Of a stretch of DNA of 64,000 nt, positions 1-8,996 are shown piece after piece. Location of the stretch: contig NZ_CP132334.1 in NCBI RefSeq assembly GCF_030758415.1, positions 806,001 to 870,000 on the forward strand, in the 5' to 3' direction. The position numbers were made by a program, and so were the translations under genes. Origin of the DNA: Parvularcula sp. IMCC14364. GTDB taxonomy: Bacteria; Pseudomonadota; Alphaproteobacteria; Caulobacterales; Parvularculaceae. The notes beneath the pieces were generated by a model. The model saw only the letters and a program-made list of their open reading frames with translations, did not search any database and was not told where the DNA came from. The first letter of the stretch is position 1; each line of letters starts with the position of its first letter.

Positions 1-1
1 C

Positions 2-391
2 GGATTATTCCAGCACAATGCCACTTTGCAGCAGGAACTCGCCGGTGCCCGGCAGGAGGCCCGGCAGTTCAGCCGGTTGACGCTCAAATGTGGCGGGCGC
101 AGCATTTTTCTGGATGCCCATCAGATTGAATGGGCCAAAGCTGCCGGGAATTATGTAGAGCTCTTTTCGCAGGGCAAAACACATCTTGCCCGCATGACAC
201 TGACAGCGCTTGAAGACCAGCTTGTGGCTGCTGGCGCGGATACAGTAAGGGTGCACCGCTCATGGCTGGTCAACCGCAAGGCCATAGAACAGATCAGGCC
301 CGCAGCAGCAGGTGACCAGCAACTGCTTCTCACGTCAGAAATGCAGGTGCCGGTCAGTCGCCGTTATCGTGATCGGTTGTCTCTGGACTGA
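2..391 (+). CDS. LytTR-type DNA-binding regulator, C-terminal part
   Basis: The frame is already open at base 2, so the start codon lies left of the window and only about 129 C-terminal residues are visible. The segment matches a LytTR DNA-binding domain: a beta-rich core containing 'AAGNYVELF', then 'VRVHRSWLVNRKAI', and ending in 'VPVSRRYRDRL', the usual distal part of the fold. LytTR proteins bind direct repeats upstream of target genes. The part before it (Gln/Glu/Arg-rich, 'QQELAGARQEAR') could be a coiled-coil linker to a sensor or membrane domain outside the window. Its stop is immediately followed by the stop of a convergent hydrolase gene. The target is unknown. Confidence 0.8.
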   Translation, partial: GLFQHNATLQQELAGARQEARQFSRLTLKCGGRSIFLDAHQIEWAKAAGNYVELFSQGKTHLARMTLTALEDQLVAAGADTVRVHRSWLVNRKAIEQIRPAAAGDQQLLLTSEMQVPVSRRYRDRLSLD

Positions 392-1057
392 TCAGTCGTG
401 ATATTCGCCTTCCGGCGGCTGTGCCAGACGATAGTCGAGATAGCTTTCGGCGGTTTTCATATATTCGTCCGCATGGCTTTCAAAGAAATGGTCTGCGCCC
501 GGCACCATGGCGAAATCGACCTTCCGGCCTTTCTGGGTGCGGGTTTTTTCAACCATGTCCTTGGTTTCTTCCCATGGACAAATCTTGTCATTTTCACCGT
601 GAATGACGATGCCCGATGACGGGCAGGGCGCAAGGAAGGTGAAATCATACAGATTTGCCGAGGCTGATGCGGAGAGAAAACCGACAATCTCCGGCCTGCG
701 CATCAGAAGTTGCATTCCGATCCAGGCGCCAAAAGAGAACCCGGCAACCCAGACAAACGGGGCATTAGGGTTGAGCGACTGCAGATAGTCCAGCGCGGTT
801 GCCGCGTCGGAAAGTTCTCCCTGGCCCTGGTCATATTCACCCTGGCTCTTGTTTACGCCACGAAAATTAAAGCGCAGCACGGCAAAATCCCGCCGCGCGA
901 ACATGTGATACATCTCGTAGCAGATCTTGTTGTTCATGGTCCCGCCAAACTGCGGGTGTGGGTGCAGGATCAGCGCGATCGGCGCGGCCTCGCTGCGGGA
1001 TTTTTGGTAACGACCTTCGAGACGGCCTTCCGGGCCGGCAAAAATGACTTCAGGCAT
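392..1057 (-). CDS. alpha/beta hydrolase (COG2945-like)
   Basis: A 221-residue alpha/beta hydrolase without a signal peptide, so probably cytoplasmic. The N-terminal 'HPHP' (residues 32-35) followed by 'FGGTMNNK' is typical of the COG2945/DUF-type small hydrolases. The nucleophile elbow is GFSFG with Ser108, 'HGENDKICPW' (153-162) places the acid near Asp157, and the catalytic His is His190 in 'GADHFF'. The substrate cannot be read from the sequence; an ester or thioester is likely. It is transcribed away from the iscR-suf operon and converges on the LytTR gene with no gap between the two stop codons. Confidence 0.85.
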   Translation of the reverse strand: MPEVIFAGPEGRLEGRYQKSRSEAAPIALILHPHPQFGGTMNNKICYEMYHMFARRDFAVLRFNFRGVNKSQGEYDQGQGELSDAATALDYLQSLNPNAPFVWVAGFSFGAWIGMQLLMRRPEIVGFLSASASANLYDFTFLAPCPSSGIVIHGENDKICPWEETKDMVEKTRTQKGRKVDFAMVPGADHFFESHADEYMKTAESYLDYRLAQPPEGEYHD

Positions 1058-1165
1058 GAATGACCTTATGGGTTCGTCGGGGCGGGAATGTTATCCCGAG
1101 TGACCAACTCGGATTTTATATAAAGAATACTGAGATTCATTGATTTTCAGCCGCCCTGAAATGTT

Positions 1166-1178
1166 GACTAATTTGGTC
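1166..1178. promoter_or_regulatory. candidate IscR operator upstream of iscR
   Basis: GACTAATTTGGTC is a near-perfect palindrome with one mismatched pair around an odd centre. It lies about 90 bp before the iscR start codon, in the 210-bp spacer between the divergent hydrolase and iscR. Rrf2-family IscR proteins autoregulate their operons by binding palindromes in this position. The assignment rests on position and symmetry only; no clear -35/-10 pair could be assigned around it. Confidence 0.4.
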
Positions 1179-1268
1179 GGGTTTCTTACGTCTTGTCACG
1201 AAAGAAGCCGTTGAACGTGTGGCTATAGCACGTTTTTGGCCAAAAGCCAGAAAAGAGCAATAGAATCA

Positions 1269-1739
1269 ATGAAGCTGACCGCCAGAGCACGATATGCTGT
1301 CACCGCCATGGCTGACCTGGCTGCAGTAGCCGGGAATGATCCCGTGTCACTGTCCGAAGTATCCGAGCGCCAGAAAATTTCTGTCGCCTTTCTGGAGCAG
1401 TTGTTCAGAAAACTAAAAGCCGCCGATCTGGTGGCAAGCCAGCGCGGTGCATCCGGCGGATATATGCTGGCACAGACACCGGACAACATCCGCATTTCTG
1501 ATATTGTCAGGGCGGTTGATGAGCCTATTCGCACAACGGCCTGTCTGCCGGGGGAGGCTATCGGGTGCCGTGGCACATCCGTGCGCTGTCTGACTCATGA
1601 CCTATGGGATGAATTGGGGCGGCATATCGATGTCTTTCTGGGCTCGATCACGCTGGCAGACGTAACCGCCAAGCGCGTTCTTGGTCGTGCAATGATCAAC
1701 CCGCTGGATGATGCTGACCCGGCACGGGAAGTATCCTGA
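1269..1739 (+). CDS. iscR: Fe-S cluster regulator IscR (Rrf2 family)
   Basis: A 156-residue Rrf2-family repressor that normally senses Fe-S status by binding a [2Fe-2S] cluster. I chose the internal ATG at 1269 because family members begin M-(K/R)-L-T-x-(R/K)-x-RYAV; an in-frame extension of 11 codons upstream looks spurious. The winged helix covers roughly residues 1-70. The cluster ligands are visible as Cys92, Cys100 and Cys107 with His110. It heads the suf operon: its TGA overlaps the ATG of the next gene by one base. It therefore probably controls the whole 1.3-9.4 kb unit, including itself. Confidence 0.93.
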   Translation: MKLTARARYAVTAMADLAAVAGNDPVSLSEVSERQKISVAFLEQLFRKLKAADLVASQRGASGGYMLAQTPDNIRISDIVRAVDEPIRTTACLPGEAIGCRGTSVRCLTHDLWDELGRHIDVFLGSITLADVTAKRVLGRAMINPLDDADPAREVS

Positions 1740-2899
1740 TGGCGCGTATTTTTCTCGATCATAATGCAACGACCCCCCTCAAGCCTGCTGTGCGCGAGGC
1801 GATGATTGCCGCCATGGATGCGGGCAACCCGTCATCGGTACATACCGAGGGGCGCAAGGCGAAGGGGTTGCTGGAACAGTCCCGGCAGGAACTGGCGCAG
1901 CTTGTCGATGCCCCGACCAATGGTCTTGTGTTTACGGGTGGTGGCACGGAAGCCATCAACATGGCACTTTGGGGCATGGTGCGCCGGGCGGAAAACCCCG
2001 TGCGCCATCTCTATATCTCTGCCACGGAACATGATGCAGTCATCAACTGCGCAGAAGCCATCGAGAAATCTGGCCTGGCGACAAAAAAACTTATGAGCCC
2101 CCTCCTGTCGGGGGCCTATGATGCGGATCAGTTGCTGGCTGAACTGCAAAACCGGGAGGCACAGAAAGATGGTGCCTTCATGGTTTGTCTGATGCTGGCG
2201 AATAACGAGACCGGTGTCATTCAGGACCTTGCGCCGGTCAGGCGCGAAATTTTTGCCCGGGGTGGTTTCCTGTTTGTGGATGCTGCTCAGGCAGTCGGGA
2301 AGATTGATGTGTCATTTAATGATTTGCAGGCTGATTTGATGAGCATTGCGGGACATAAATTTGGTGGCCCAAAAGGTGTCGGGGCGCTGGCAACCAAGCC
2401 GGGCATCCCGCTGGAGCCATTGATGCAGGGGGGCGGTCAGGAATTGCGCCGCCGCGCTGGCACTGAAAATATGATCGCGATTGCCGGGCTTGGCGCTGCC
2501 GCAAGGGCCGCTGACATGCAGCAGATGGCTGACTTGAAACTGTTGCGGGATAAACTGGAGACTGGTCTGAACGCCATAGGTGTTGAAGGTTTGAAAATCT
2601 GGGGCGCGGCCACGGAGCGACTGCCCAACACAACCTGTTTTTCAGCACCCGGCTTTTCGTCAGAAACGCAAGTCATGGCGATGGACCTGGCAGGGATCGC
2701 TGTTTCTTCCGGGTCGGCATGTTCCTCCGGCAAGGTCAAGGCCAGCCATGTGCTGACTGCCATGGGCGCTAGCGAAGAAGACGCTGCTAGTGCGCTGCGC
2801 GTTTCACTCGGCTGGGACACCACAGAAGAAATGATCGATCTGTTTATCGAAAAATGGGGCGAGGCTTATGCCCGTGCCAGAAGGGGCAAAGCGGCATGA
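1739..2899 (+). CDS. cysteine desulfurase, IscS/NifS class
   Basis: A 386-residue PLP enzyme of the aminotransferase class-V fold that releases sulfane sulfur from cysteine for Fe-S assembly. Visible marks are 'LDHNATTP' at the N-terminus, 'TEHDA' near residue 97, NNETG (155-159), DAAQ (181-184), the PLP lysine Lys207 in 'AGHKFGGPKG', and the active-site Cys328 in 'SGSACSSGKV'. The Cys-bearing loop is the class I (IscS/NifS) type, unlike the SufS-type enzyme encoded later in the same operon. Start and stop overlap both neighbours, so it is translationally coupled to iscR and to the DUF1330 gene. Confidence 0.92.
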   Translation: MARIFLDHNATTPLKPAVREAMIAAMDAGNPSSVHTEGRKAKGLLEQSRQELAQLVDAPTNGLVFTGGGTEAINMALWGMVRRAENPVRHLYISATEHDAVINCAEAIEKSGLATKKLMSPLLSGAYDADQLLAELQNREAQKDGAFMVCLMLANNETGVIQDLAPVRREIFARGGFLFVDAAQAVGKIDVSFNDLQADLMSIAGHKFGGPKGVGALATKPGIPLEPLMQGGGQELRRRAGTENMIAIAGLGAAARAADMQQMADLKLLRDKLETGLNAIGVEGLKIWGAATERLPNTTCFSAPGFSSETQVMAMDLAGIAVSSGSACSSGKVKASHVLTAMGASEEDAASALRVSLGWDTTEEMIDLFIEKWGEAYARARRGKAA

Positions 2900-3198
2900 C
2901 CGTCTATTTTACGGCGCAGGTGAAAATCAAGAATCGAGAGGCCTATGATCGGTATGCGTCCCGGTTCATGGAAGTTTTCTCGAAATTCAAGGGCACCATG
3001 CTCGCCGCAGATTTCAACCCGACAGTGCTGGCAGGCAACTGGGACAGGGATCGGTTGATACTGATGTCCTTCCCGGATGAAGCCGCCCTCATGGAATGGC
3101 TGACCTCTGAAGAATACAAGGAGATTGGCAAGGATCGTGACGAGGGGGCAGAAATGCTTGCCCTGCTCGTACCAGCTTTGGAGTTACCGCAATCATGA
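2896..3198 (+). CDS. DUF1330-like protein in the suf operon
   Basis: A 100-residue protein beginning '[11 protein letters not shown]'. Its fold signature (an antiparallel ferredoxin-like dimeric alpha/beta barrel with 'Y..Y...' and 'L..FP....A..W..S.EY') matches DUF1330 and related proteins. The start at 2896 gives an ATGA overlap with the upstream desulfurase; a longer reading from 2854 would overlap that gene by 46 bases. Its own stop overlaps the sufB start in the same way, so all three are translated as a coupled block. A role in Fe-S assembly is only inferred from this position; no catalytic residues are evident. Confidence 0.75.
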   Translation: MTVYFTAQVKIKNREAYDRYASRFMEVFSKFKGTMLAADFNPTVLAGNWDRDRLILMSFPDEAALMEWLTSEEYKEIGKDRDEGAEMLALLVPALELPQS

Positions 3199-4724
3199 CA
3201 GCAGTAAATGAACGTATTGATCAGGAAACCATCGACACGGCCCGGTCGCTTGAGACGTACAAGCACGGATTTGTGACGGATATCGAATCCGAGAAGGCGC
3301 CAAAAGGCCTGAACGAGGATACAGTTCGCTATATTTCTGCCAAGAAAGAGGAGCCTCAATGGATGCTCGACTGGCGACTTGAAGCGTTCCGGCGCTGGCA
3401 GCAGATGGACGAGCCGACATGGGCGCATGTTGATTATCCGATCATTGATTATCAGGACCACTATTATTACGCGGAGCCAAAAGCTGGCGCGAAATATGAG
3501 TCCATTGATGATGTGCCGCCAGAAATTCTCGCCGATTTTGAGAAACTCGGCATCCCGCTGCGTGAGGCAGAGGTTCTGCTTGGCGTGGAAGGAGCCGCGG
3601 CAAGTGCCGCAGAGGCGCGCACAGGTGCCAATCCCGGGGCGAGCCCGAAGGTCGCGGTGGATGCCGTTTTCGACTCTGTTTCTGTGGCAACAACCTTTCA
3701 GGCTGAATTGCAGAAAGCCGGCGTGATCTTCATGTCGATCTCGGAAGCAATCCGGGAGCATCCTGAACTGGTCCGGAAATATCTTGGTTCCGTTGTGCCG
3801 GTCACGGATAATTTCTTTGCCACCTTGAACTCGGCAGTTTTTTCGGACGGTACATTCGTTTATGTGCCCGAGGGGGTGCGGTGCCCGATGGAGTTGTCCA
3901 CTTACTTCCGGATCAACGAAGCCAATACAGGCCAGTTTGAGCGGACGCTGATTATTGCGGAAAAAGGCGCCTATGTTTCCTATCTGGAAGGGTGTACAGC
4001 GCCGATGCGCGATGAAAACCAGCTCCATGCGGCGGTGGTTGAGCTGGTCGCGCTGGAAGATGCCGAGATAAAATATTCCACTGTGCAGAACTGGTATCCC
4101 GGCGACAAAAACGGCAAGGGTGGAATCTATAATTTTGTAACCAAGCGTGCCGACTGCCGGGGAGACAATTCCAAAGTATCCTGGACTCAGGTCGAAACAG
4201 GCTCTGCGGTTACCTGGAAATACCCCTCCTGTGTGCTGCGCGGTGATAATTCGGTTGGCGAATTTTACTCAATCGCGATCACCAATAACCATCAACAGGC
4301 AGACACGGGCACCAAGATGATTCATCTGGGCAAGAACACGAAAAGCCGGATCATTTCAAAGGGTATCTCTGCAGGCAAGTCTGACCAGACGTATCGCGGC
4401 CTCGTCTCCGTGCACCGCAAGGCAGATGGTGTACGTAACTTCACCCAGTGTGACTCCCTCTTGATTGGCGATCAGTGCGGCGCACACACTGTCCCGTATG
4501 TGGAGTGCAAGAATGCAGGAGCGATCCTGGAACATGAGGCAACAACGTCGCGCCTGTCGGAGGACCAGTTGTTTTACTGCCGTCAGCGCGGCCTCGACGA
4601 AGAAGAAGCAGTGGCGCTGTTGGTCAACGGCTTCTGCCGCGAAGTATTGCAGGAACTGCCGATGGAGTTTGCCGTTGAGGCGCAGAAACTGGTGCAGGTA
4701 TCACTTGAGGGGAGTGTTGGATAA
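3195..4724 (+). CDS. sufB: Fe-S assembly scaffold SufB
   Basis: A 509-residue SufB, the scaffold subunit of the SufBC2D complex on which clusters are built. The N-terminal region '[15 protein letters not shown]', the middle '[17 protein letters not shown]' and the beta-helix segment carrying '[20 protein letters not shown]' are characteristic. The conserved cysteine region '[16 protein letters not shown]' and the C-terminal '[17 protein letters not shown]' are all present. The length is normal for the family. It is coupled by four-base overlap to the DUF1330 gene and by one base to the following SDR-like gene, which separates it from sufC. Confidence 0.97.
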   Translation: MTAVNERIDQETIDTARSLETYKHGFVTDIESEKAPKGLNEDTVRYISAKKEEPQWMLDWRLEAFRRWQQMDEPTWAHVDYPIIDYQDHYYYAEPKAGAKYESIDDVPPEILADFEKLGIPLREAEVLLGVEGAAASAAEARTGANPGASPKVAVDAVFDSVSVATTFQAELQKAGVIFMSISEAIREHPELVRKYLGSVVPVTDNFFATLNSAVFSDGTFVYVPEGVRCPMELSTYFRINEANTGQFERTLIIAEKGAYVSYLEGCTAPMRDENQLHAAVVELVALEDAEIKYSTVQNWYPGDKNGKGGIYNFVTKRADCRGDNSKVSWTQVETGSAVTWKYPSCVLRGDNSVGEFYSIAITNNHQQADTGTKMIHLGKNTKSRIISKGISAGKSDQTYRGLVSVHRKADGVRNFTQCDSLLIGDQCGAHTVPYVECKNAGAILEHEATTSRLSEDQLFYCRQRGLDEEEAVALLVNGFCREVLQELPMEFAVEAQKLVQVSLEGSVG

Positions 4725-5428
4725 TGACCAATAAAAAAGCAATTATTTGTGGTGTCGGGCCGGGTAATGGCATGGCCATTGCGCGCGCTTTTGCCAAAGG
4801 CGGCTACGATCTGGCGCTGCTGGCGCGGAACAAACAGAAACTTGAGGGCTATGCAGAAGATGACGGCCTGAAAGATGTTGCGGTCAAAACCGTCGCCGCT
4901 GATTTCTCTGATATGGAGAGTACGGATAAAGGTGTGCGTCAGGCCATCGCAGAACTGGGCGGTGTCGATGTGCTACTGTACAACGCTTCGCTTTATGTTG
5001 CCAAAGGCTGGCGCGAACTGACAGGGCCTGACTTGATGGGTGAAGTCACCGTTGGCGCGGGCTCTGCCGTCGCCGCCATGCGTGCAGCGGGAGAAACAAT
5101 GGCGGATAATGGCGGTGGCACAATCATCGCCACAGGCGGGGGGTCGGCGCTCGACCCCACACTGGTTACAGAAGCCCCCGGCCTTGCCGTCACGAAAGGG
5201 GCCATGCGCAACGCCGTGCTCGCCCTTGCACCGCAATATGCCAAAGACGACATCTATCTCGCCACAGTCACCATCATGGGCACAGTGCAGGCCGGCACAT
5301 TCTATGATCCTGCGAATATCGCCGATGCGATTTATGAAGTCGCTCATGGCAGTGAAAATGAACGCTACACGGAAGTTCTGTATGCAAGTGAACAGGACAA
5401 ACAGGAGTTTCTGAACAGAAATGCTTAA
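4724..5428 (+). CDS. SDR-fold protein lacking the catalytic tyrosine
   Basis: A 234-residue Rossmann-fold protein of the short-chain dehydrogenase/reductase superfamily. The dinucleotide loop is 'GVGPGNG' (residues 10-16) rather than the classical TGxxxGIG. Where classical SDRs have Tyr-x-x-x-Lys, this protein reads Leu154-Ala-Val-Thr-Lys158, so the catalytic Tyr is replaced while Lys158 and Ser141 remain. It may bind NAD(P) without standard reductase chemistry. It sits between sufB and sufC with one-base and eight-base overlaps, so it is made with the SufBCD complex. Its function in that pathway is unknown. Confidence 0.85.
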   Translation: MTNKKAIICGVGPGNGMAIARAFAKGGYDLALLARNKQKLEGYAEDDGLKDVAVKTVAADFSDMESTDKGVRQAIAELGGVDVLLYNASLYVAKGWRELTGPDLMGEVTVGAGSAVAAMRAAGETMADNGGGTIIATGGGSALDPTLVTEAPGLAVTKGAMRNAVLALAPQYAKDDIYLATVTIMGTVQAGTFYDPANIADAIYEVAHGSENERYTEVLYASEQDKQEFLNRNA

Positions 5429-6170
5429 AATCGACAACCTATACACCTCCGTAAGTGGGGCAGACATCCTCAAAGGTCTTTCCCTGGAAGTGCCGGCCGG
5501 CGAAGTACACGCGATCATGGGCCCAAACGGCTCTGGCAAGTCTACCTTGTCCTATGCGGTTACGGGCCGTGATGACTATGAGATCACGCAAGGGGATATT
5601 CTGCTGGAAGGCGACAGCCTTCTTGATATGGAGCCGGAAGAACGCGCCGGAGCCGGGCTGTTTCTCTCCTTCCAGCACCCGATGGAAATTCCCGGTGTTG
5701 CCACCATGAATTTCATCCGCACCAGCCTCAATGCCCAGCGTAAAGTGCGCGGCGAAGAAGAGGTAAGCGCTGCCGATTTCCTGCGGCTCGTGCGTGAAAA
5801 GGCCAAGGTTGTTGGCCTGTCCGATGAAAAGCTGAAGCGTCCGTTCAATGTTGGTTTCTCCGGCGGCGAAAAGAAGCGTATGGAGATGCTGCAAATGGCA
5901 ATCTTCGAGCCGCGCTTTGCGATCATGGATGAAACAGATTCAGGCCTCGATATCGATGCGTTGAAAATGGTTGGCACTGTCGTGAACGAACTGCGCAGCC
6001 CCGATCGTGGCTTTCTGGTCATCACCCATTATCAGCGTCTGCTGGATCATATCAAACCAGACCGCATTCACGTTCTGGCTGATGGCCGCATCGTGAAAAC
6101 GGGTGGGCCGGAACTGGCGCTGGAGCTGGAGTCAGAAGGCTACGACAAATTTGTCGGTGAGGCGGCCTAA
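5421..6170 (+). CDS. sufC: Fe-S assembly ATPase SufC
   Basis: A 249-residue ABC-type ATPase that powers the SufBCD scaffold. The Walker A motif is GPNGSGKS at residues 34-41, the signature is 'FSGGEKKRMEM', and Walker B/D-loop is 'FAIMDETDSGLD', where the Glu-Thr-Asp variant is typical of SufC. There are no membrane segments, as expected for this soluble member. The ATG lies eight bases inside the upstream SDR gene, and the TAA overlaps the sufD ATG by one base, giving tight translational coupling. Confidence 0.97.
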   Translation: MLKIDNLYTSVSGADILKGLSLEVPAGEVHAIMGPNGSGKSTLSYAVTGRDDYEITQGDILLEGDSLLDMEPEERAGAGLFLSFQHPMEIPGVATMNFIRTSLNAQRKVRGEEEVSAADFLRLVREKAKVVGLSDEKLKRPFNVGFSGGEKKRMEMLQMAIFEPRFAIMDETDSGLDIDALKMVGTVVNELRSPDRGFLVITHYQRLLDHIKPDRIHVLADGRIVKTGGPELALELESEGYDKFVGEAA

Positions 6171-7363
6171 TGGCACAGCAGCTGAAACACACAGATTCTG
6201 AAAACTCGCTTCTGGCGCTGTTGCCTGCCGGTAACGATGCGGCGCTATTGCGCTCGCAGGGCTTGCCGGGGCGGCGCACGGAAGACTGGCGCTGGTCAGA
6301 TTTGCGCGGTGTACTGAAAGGGCCGATTGCCCTTTCGGATAAATTTGCCGGCAGCATGTCGGCGGGCCTTCCCGTGCCGGATGCCCTGACATTCACTTTT
6401 GCCAATGGACAGTTGATGTCGTCTCCGGAGAACGTGCCGGAGCAGATCCGCTATCTGGTCGGTGCACAGCGCGAAGAAACCGTTTCCGCTGCAATGCCAC
6501 AACTGGCCGCGTCGCTGGTCGATCAGACGCATACACTCGAAATCACAGGAGAGTGCGCACAGCCTGTGCACCTGCGCTACCTCTCTGATGGTACCGGGAT
6601 GCACCAGACAAGAGTTCGCATCAGGCTGTCTGAAGGCGCACGGGCCACTATTGTTGAGGAATTCACTGGCGGTGAGCAGGCCTGGCTGGCCAACAGCCTG
6701 TCGGAATTTTCACTTTCAGAGAAGGCGGTTCTGACACGGATCGTTTTGCAGGAAGCTGCCCCCGCAGCGATTACCGTTAACACAGCTCTGCTTGATTTGC
6801 AGGCGCGCAGCCGTTTTCACCAAACAACGGTGGCTTTTGGCGGGCGCCTGACGCGTCTTGAGACGCAGCTTGTGCAAGGCGCACCTGACAGCCAGGCGAC
6901 GCTGAATGCGGCCTATCTTCTGAACCAGCAGAACCATCTTGATATGACAACCCTAGTGCATCACCTTGCCGAGCGCGGGGTCACGGGCGAACTGGTCAAG
7001 GGTGTACTGGCGGATGCCAGTTGCGGCGTCTTTCAGGGGAAATTCCTCGTGGCGCGCGGGGCACAGAAAATTGATGCCCGCATGGCACATAACGCCTTGC
7101 TTCTGTCGGAAAAAGCGGAAGTCAATGCAAAGCCTGAACTGGAAATCTATGCTGATGATGTGGAATGCGCGCATGGCAACACAGCCGGCGCACTGGATGA
7201 TCAGGCTCTGTTTTACATGCGTCAGCGCGGGCTTTCCGAGCATCAGGCGCGGGCTATTCTGGTTGACGCCTTTCTGGGTGAGGTGCTGGATGACGTGGAA
7301 GATGATGCCTTGCGCGCACAGCTCACGGAACGTGTGGGCGCGTTCATGGAGCAGCAATCATGA
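6170..7363 (+). CDS. sufD: Fe-S assembly protein SufD
   Basis: A 397-residue paralogue of SufB forming the SufB-SufD heterodimer. The N-terminal helical part contains 'LPGRRTEDWRWSDLRG', a variant of the family's 'R.E.W..T' segment. The C-terminal beta-helix region holds 'NAKPELEIYADDVECAHG', with the His that SufD contributes to the dimer interface, followed by 'LFYMRQRGLSEHQAR'. Length is slightly under that of enterobacterial SufD. The ATG overlaps the sufC stop, and its TGA overlaps the sufS ATG. Confidence 0.95.
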   Translation: MAQQLKHTDSENSLLALLPAGNDAALLRSQGLPGRRTEDWRWSDLRGVLKGPIALSDKFAGSMSAGLPVPDALTFTFANGQLMSSPENVPEQIRYLVGAQREETVSAAMPQLAASLVDQTHTLEITGECAQPVHLRYLSDGTGMHQTRVRIRLSEGARATIVEEFTGGEQAWLANSLSEFSLSEKAVLTRIVLQEAAPAAITVNTALLDLQARSRFHQTTVAFGGRLTRLETQLVQGAPDSQATLNAAYLLNQQNHLDMTTLVHHLAERGVTGELVKGVLADASCGVFQGKFLVARGAQKIDARMAHNALLLSEKAEVNAKPELEIYADDVECAHGNTAGALDDQALFYMRQRGLSEHQARAILVDAFLGEVLDDVEDDALRAQLTERVGAFMEQQS

Positions 7364-8580
7364 CCTTTGACCTGACTGCCATGCGCGCCCAGTTTCCAAT
7401 CCTTGAGCAGGAAGTTTACGGCAAGCCCCTTGTCTATCTTGATAACGCAGCATCAGTGCAGAAGCCCAGAGCTGTTATAGAGCGCATGACGGATGTGTTG
7501 ACCGGGGGCTATGCCAATGTGCATCGCGGCCTTCATTTCATGTCCAACAAGGCAACGGCTGATTATGAAACAGCGCGTGAGAGTGTCCGGAAATATCTGA
7601 ATGCCGCCAGTAAGGATGAAATAATTTTCACCATGGGGGGCACGGATGCCATCAACCTTGTGGCACATTCGCTTGGTGTCGCGCAGTTGCAGGAAGGAGA
7701 TGAAATCATCCTCTCCGTCATGGAGCACCATTCCAATATTGTACCCTGGCATCTACTGCGTGAGCGCAAAGGCATCGTTCTGAAGTGGCTTGATGTATCA
7801 GAAGATGGCGATATTGACCTTGCGGCTTTTGAGGCGCTGTTTTCTGACCGCACAAAACTGGTCGGCGTGACAGGGCTGTCCAATGTTCTGGGCTGTGAGC
7901 CGCCGGTGCAGGAAATGGCAGAAATCGCCCATGCGCATAACGCGCTCATGCTTGTGGACGGGTGCCAGAAATCCGTGCACGGGCCTGTTGATGTGCAGGC
8001 GCTGGGCGTCGATTTCTATATTTTGACGGGACACAAGGTCTATGGTCCCAATGGGATTGGTGTTCTGTACGGACGCAAAAAAATTCTGGATCAGATGCCC
8101 CCGTTCCGCGGCGGCGGCGAGATGATCGACAAGGTGACACAGGATGAGGTCACCTATAATGATCCGCCACACCGCTTTGAGGCAGGAACACCGCCGATAA
8201 CCGAAGCTATCGCGCTGGGCGCAGCGGTTGAGTGGGTCATGCAGCAGGATATTCAGGGAGTGCAGGCGCATGAACGGGCGTTGACTGATCATGCCATGGA
8301 GGCGTTGGGGGCCTTGAACTTCATTACCCTTTATGGCCGCGACCCTGAAAAAGGCCCGGTTGTTGCTTTCAATCTGGAGGGCGCGCACCCACATGATGTA
8401 AGCACGATCCTTGACCGCTCAGGCGTTGCCGTGCGGGCAGGGCACCATTGCTGTCAGCCGCTGATGCACAAACTGGGCGTTACGGCCACGGCACGGGCAT
8501 CATTTGCCGCGTATAACAGTCACGAAGAGATTGATGTATTTGTTGAGGCGCTGCACAAAGCGCATAATATGCTGGGATAA
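7360..8580 (+). CDS. sufS: cysteine desulfurase SufS
   Basis: A 406-residue class II PLP desulfurase. Marks are 'YLDNAASVQKP' near the N-terminus, 'ANVHRG' (the substrate-loop region), 'EHHSNIVPW', the PLP lysine near residue 226 in 'LTGHKVYGPNG', and the active cysteine near residue 364 in 'RAGHHCCQPLM'. SufS normally passes sulfur to SufE or SufU; neither gene is in this operon. This is the second desulfurase of the operon, of a different class from the one at 1739. It overlaps sufD by four bases and is followed after 5 bp by sufT. Confidence 0.96.
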   Translation: MTFDLTAMRAQFPILEQEVYGKPLVYLDNAASVQKPRAVIERMTDVLTGGYANVHRGLHFMSNKATADYETARESVRKYLNAASKDEIIFTMGGTDAINLVAHSLGVAQLQEGDEIILSVMEHHSNIVPWHLLRERKGIVLKWLDVSEDGDIDLAAFEALFSDRTKLVGVTGLSNVLGCEPPVQEMAEIAHAHNALMLVDGCQKSVHGPVDVQALGVDFYILTGHKVYGPNGIGVLYGRKKILDQMPPFRGGGEMIDKVTQDEVTYNDPPHRFEAGTPPITEAIALGAAVEWVMQQDIQGVQAHERALTDHAMEALGALNFITLYGRDPEKGPVVAFNLEGAHPHDVSTILDRSGVAVRAGHHCCQPLMHKLGVTATARASFAAYNSHEEIDVFVEALHKAHNMLG

Positions 8581-8585
8581 AGAAT

Positions 8586-8996
8586 ATGTCTGAAGTGCAT
8601 GATATTATTGACCTTTCCGGTGGTAACCAATCCACAGCCTCAGCTGGCGATGCCGCTGCTGTTGCCGCTCAGCCAGAGCTCGACCGGATTACGGCCGACA
8701 TCGTGAAAGCGTTGAAAAGTGTTTATGATCCTGAAATTCCGGTAGATATTTATGAACTGGGGCTGATCTATCGTGTCGATTATGAGCCCGAAGGCGAAAA
8801 TCAGGGTCTGGTGGTTATCGACATGACCCTGACGGCCCCGGGGTGTCCTGTTGCCGGCGAAATGCCGATCTGGGTTCAGAATGCGGTTACGGAAGTCGAG
8901 GGCGTCAAAAAAGTTGTTGTCGAAATGGTGTTTGAACCTCCCTGGACACCAGAGCGGATGTCGGAAGAAGCCAAACTCGAACTCGGATGGATGTGA
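8586..8996 (+). CDS. sufT: SufT-type Fe-S maturation factor (MIP18/DUF59)
   Basis: A 136-residue protein with a 35-residue Ala/Gly-rich leader followed by the MIP18/DUF59 domain: 'VYDPEIPVDIYELGLIY', then 'LTAPGCPVAGEMP' with the conserved Cys, and 'EPPWTPERMSEEAKLELG' at the end. SufT proteins help deliver or maintain clusters under high Fe-S demand. Placement directly after sufS and one base into sufA is standard for alphaproteobacterial suf operons. Confidence 0.92.
   Translation: MSEVHDIIDLSGGNQSTASAGDAAAVAAQPELDRITADIVKALKSVYDPEIPVDIYELGLIYRVDYEPEGENQGLVVIDMTLTAPGCPVAGEMPIWVQNAVTEVEGVKKVVVEMVFEPPWTPERMSEEAKLELGWM

Noticed and set aside
2943-4028. 361-codon minus-strand ORF
   Set aside because: Antisense to DUF1330 and sufB; composition typical of a shadow frame.
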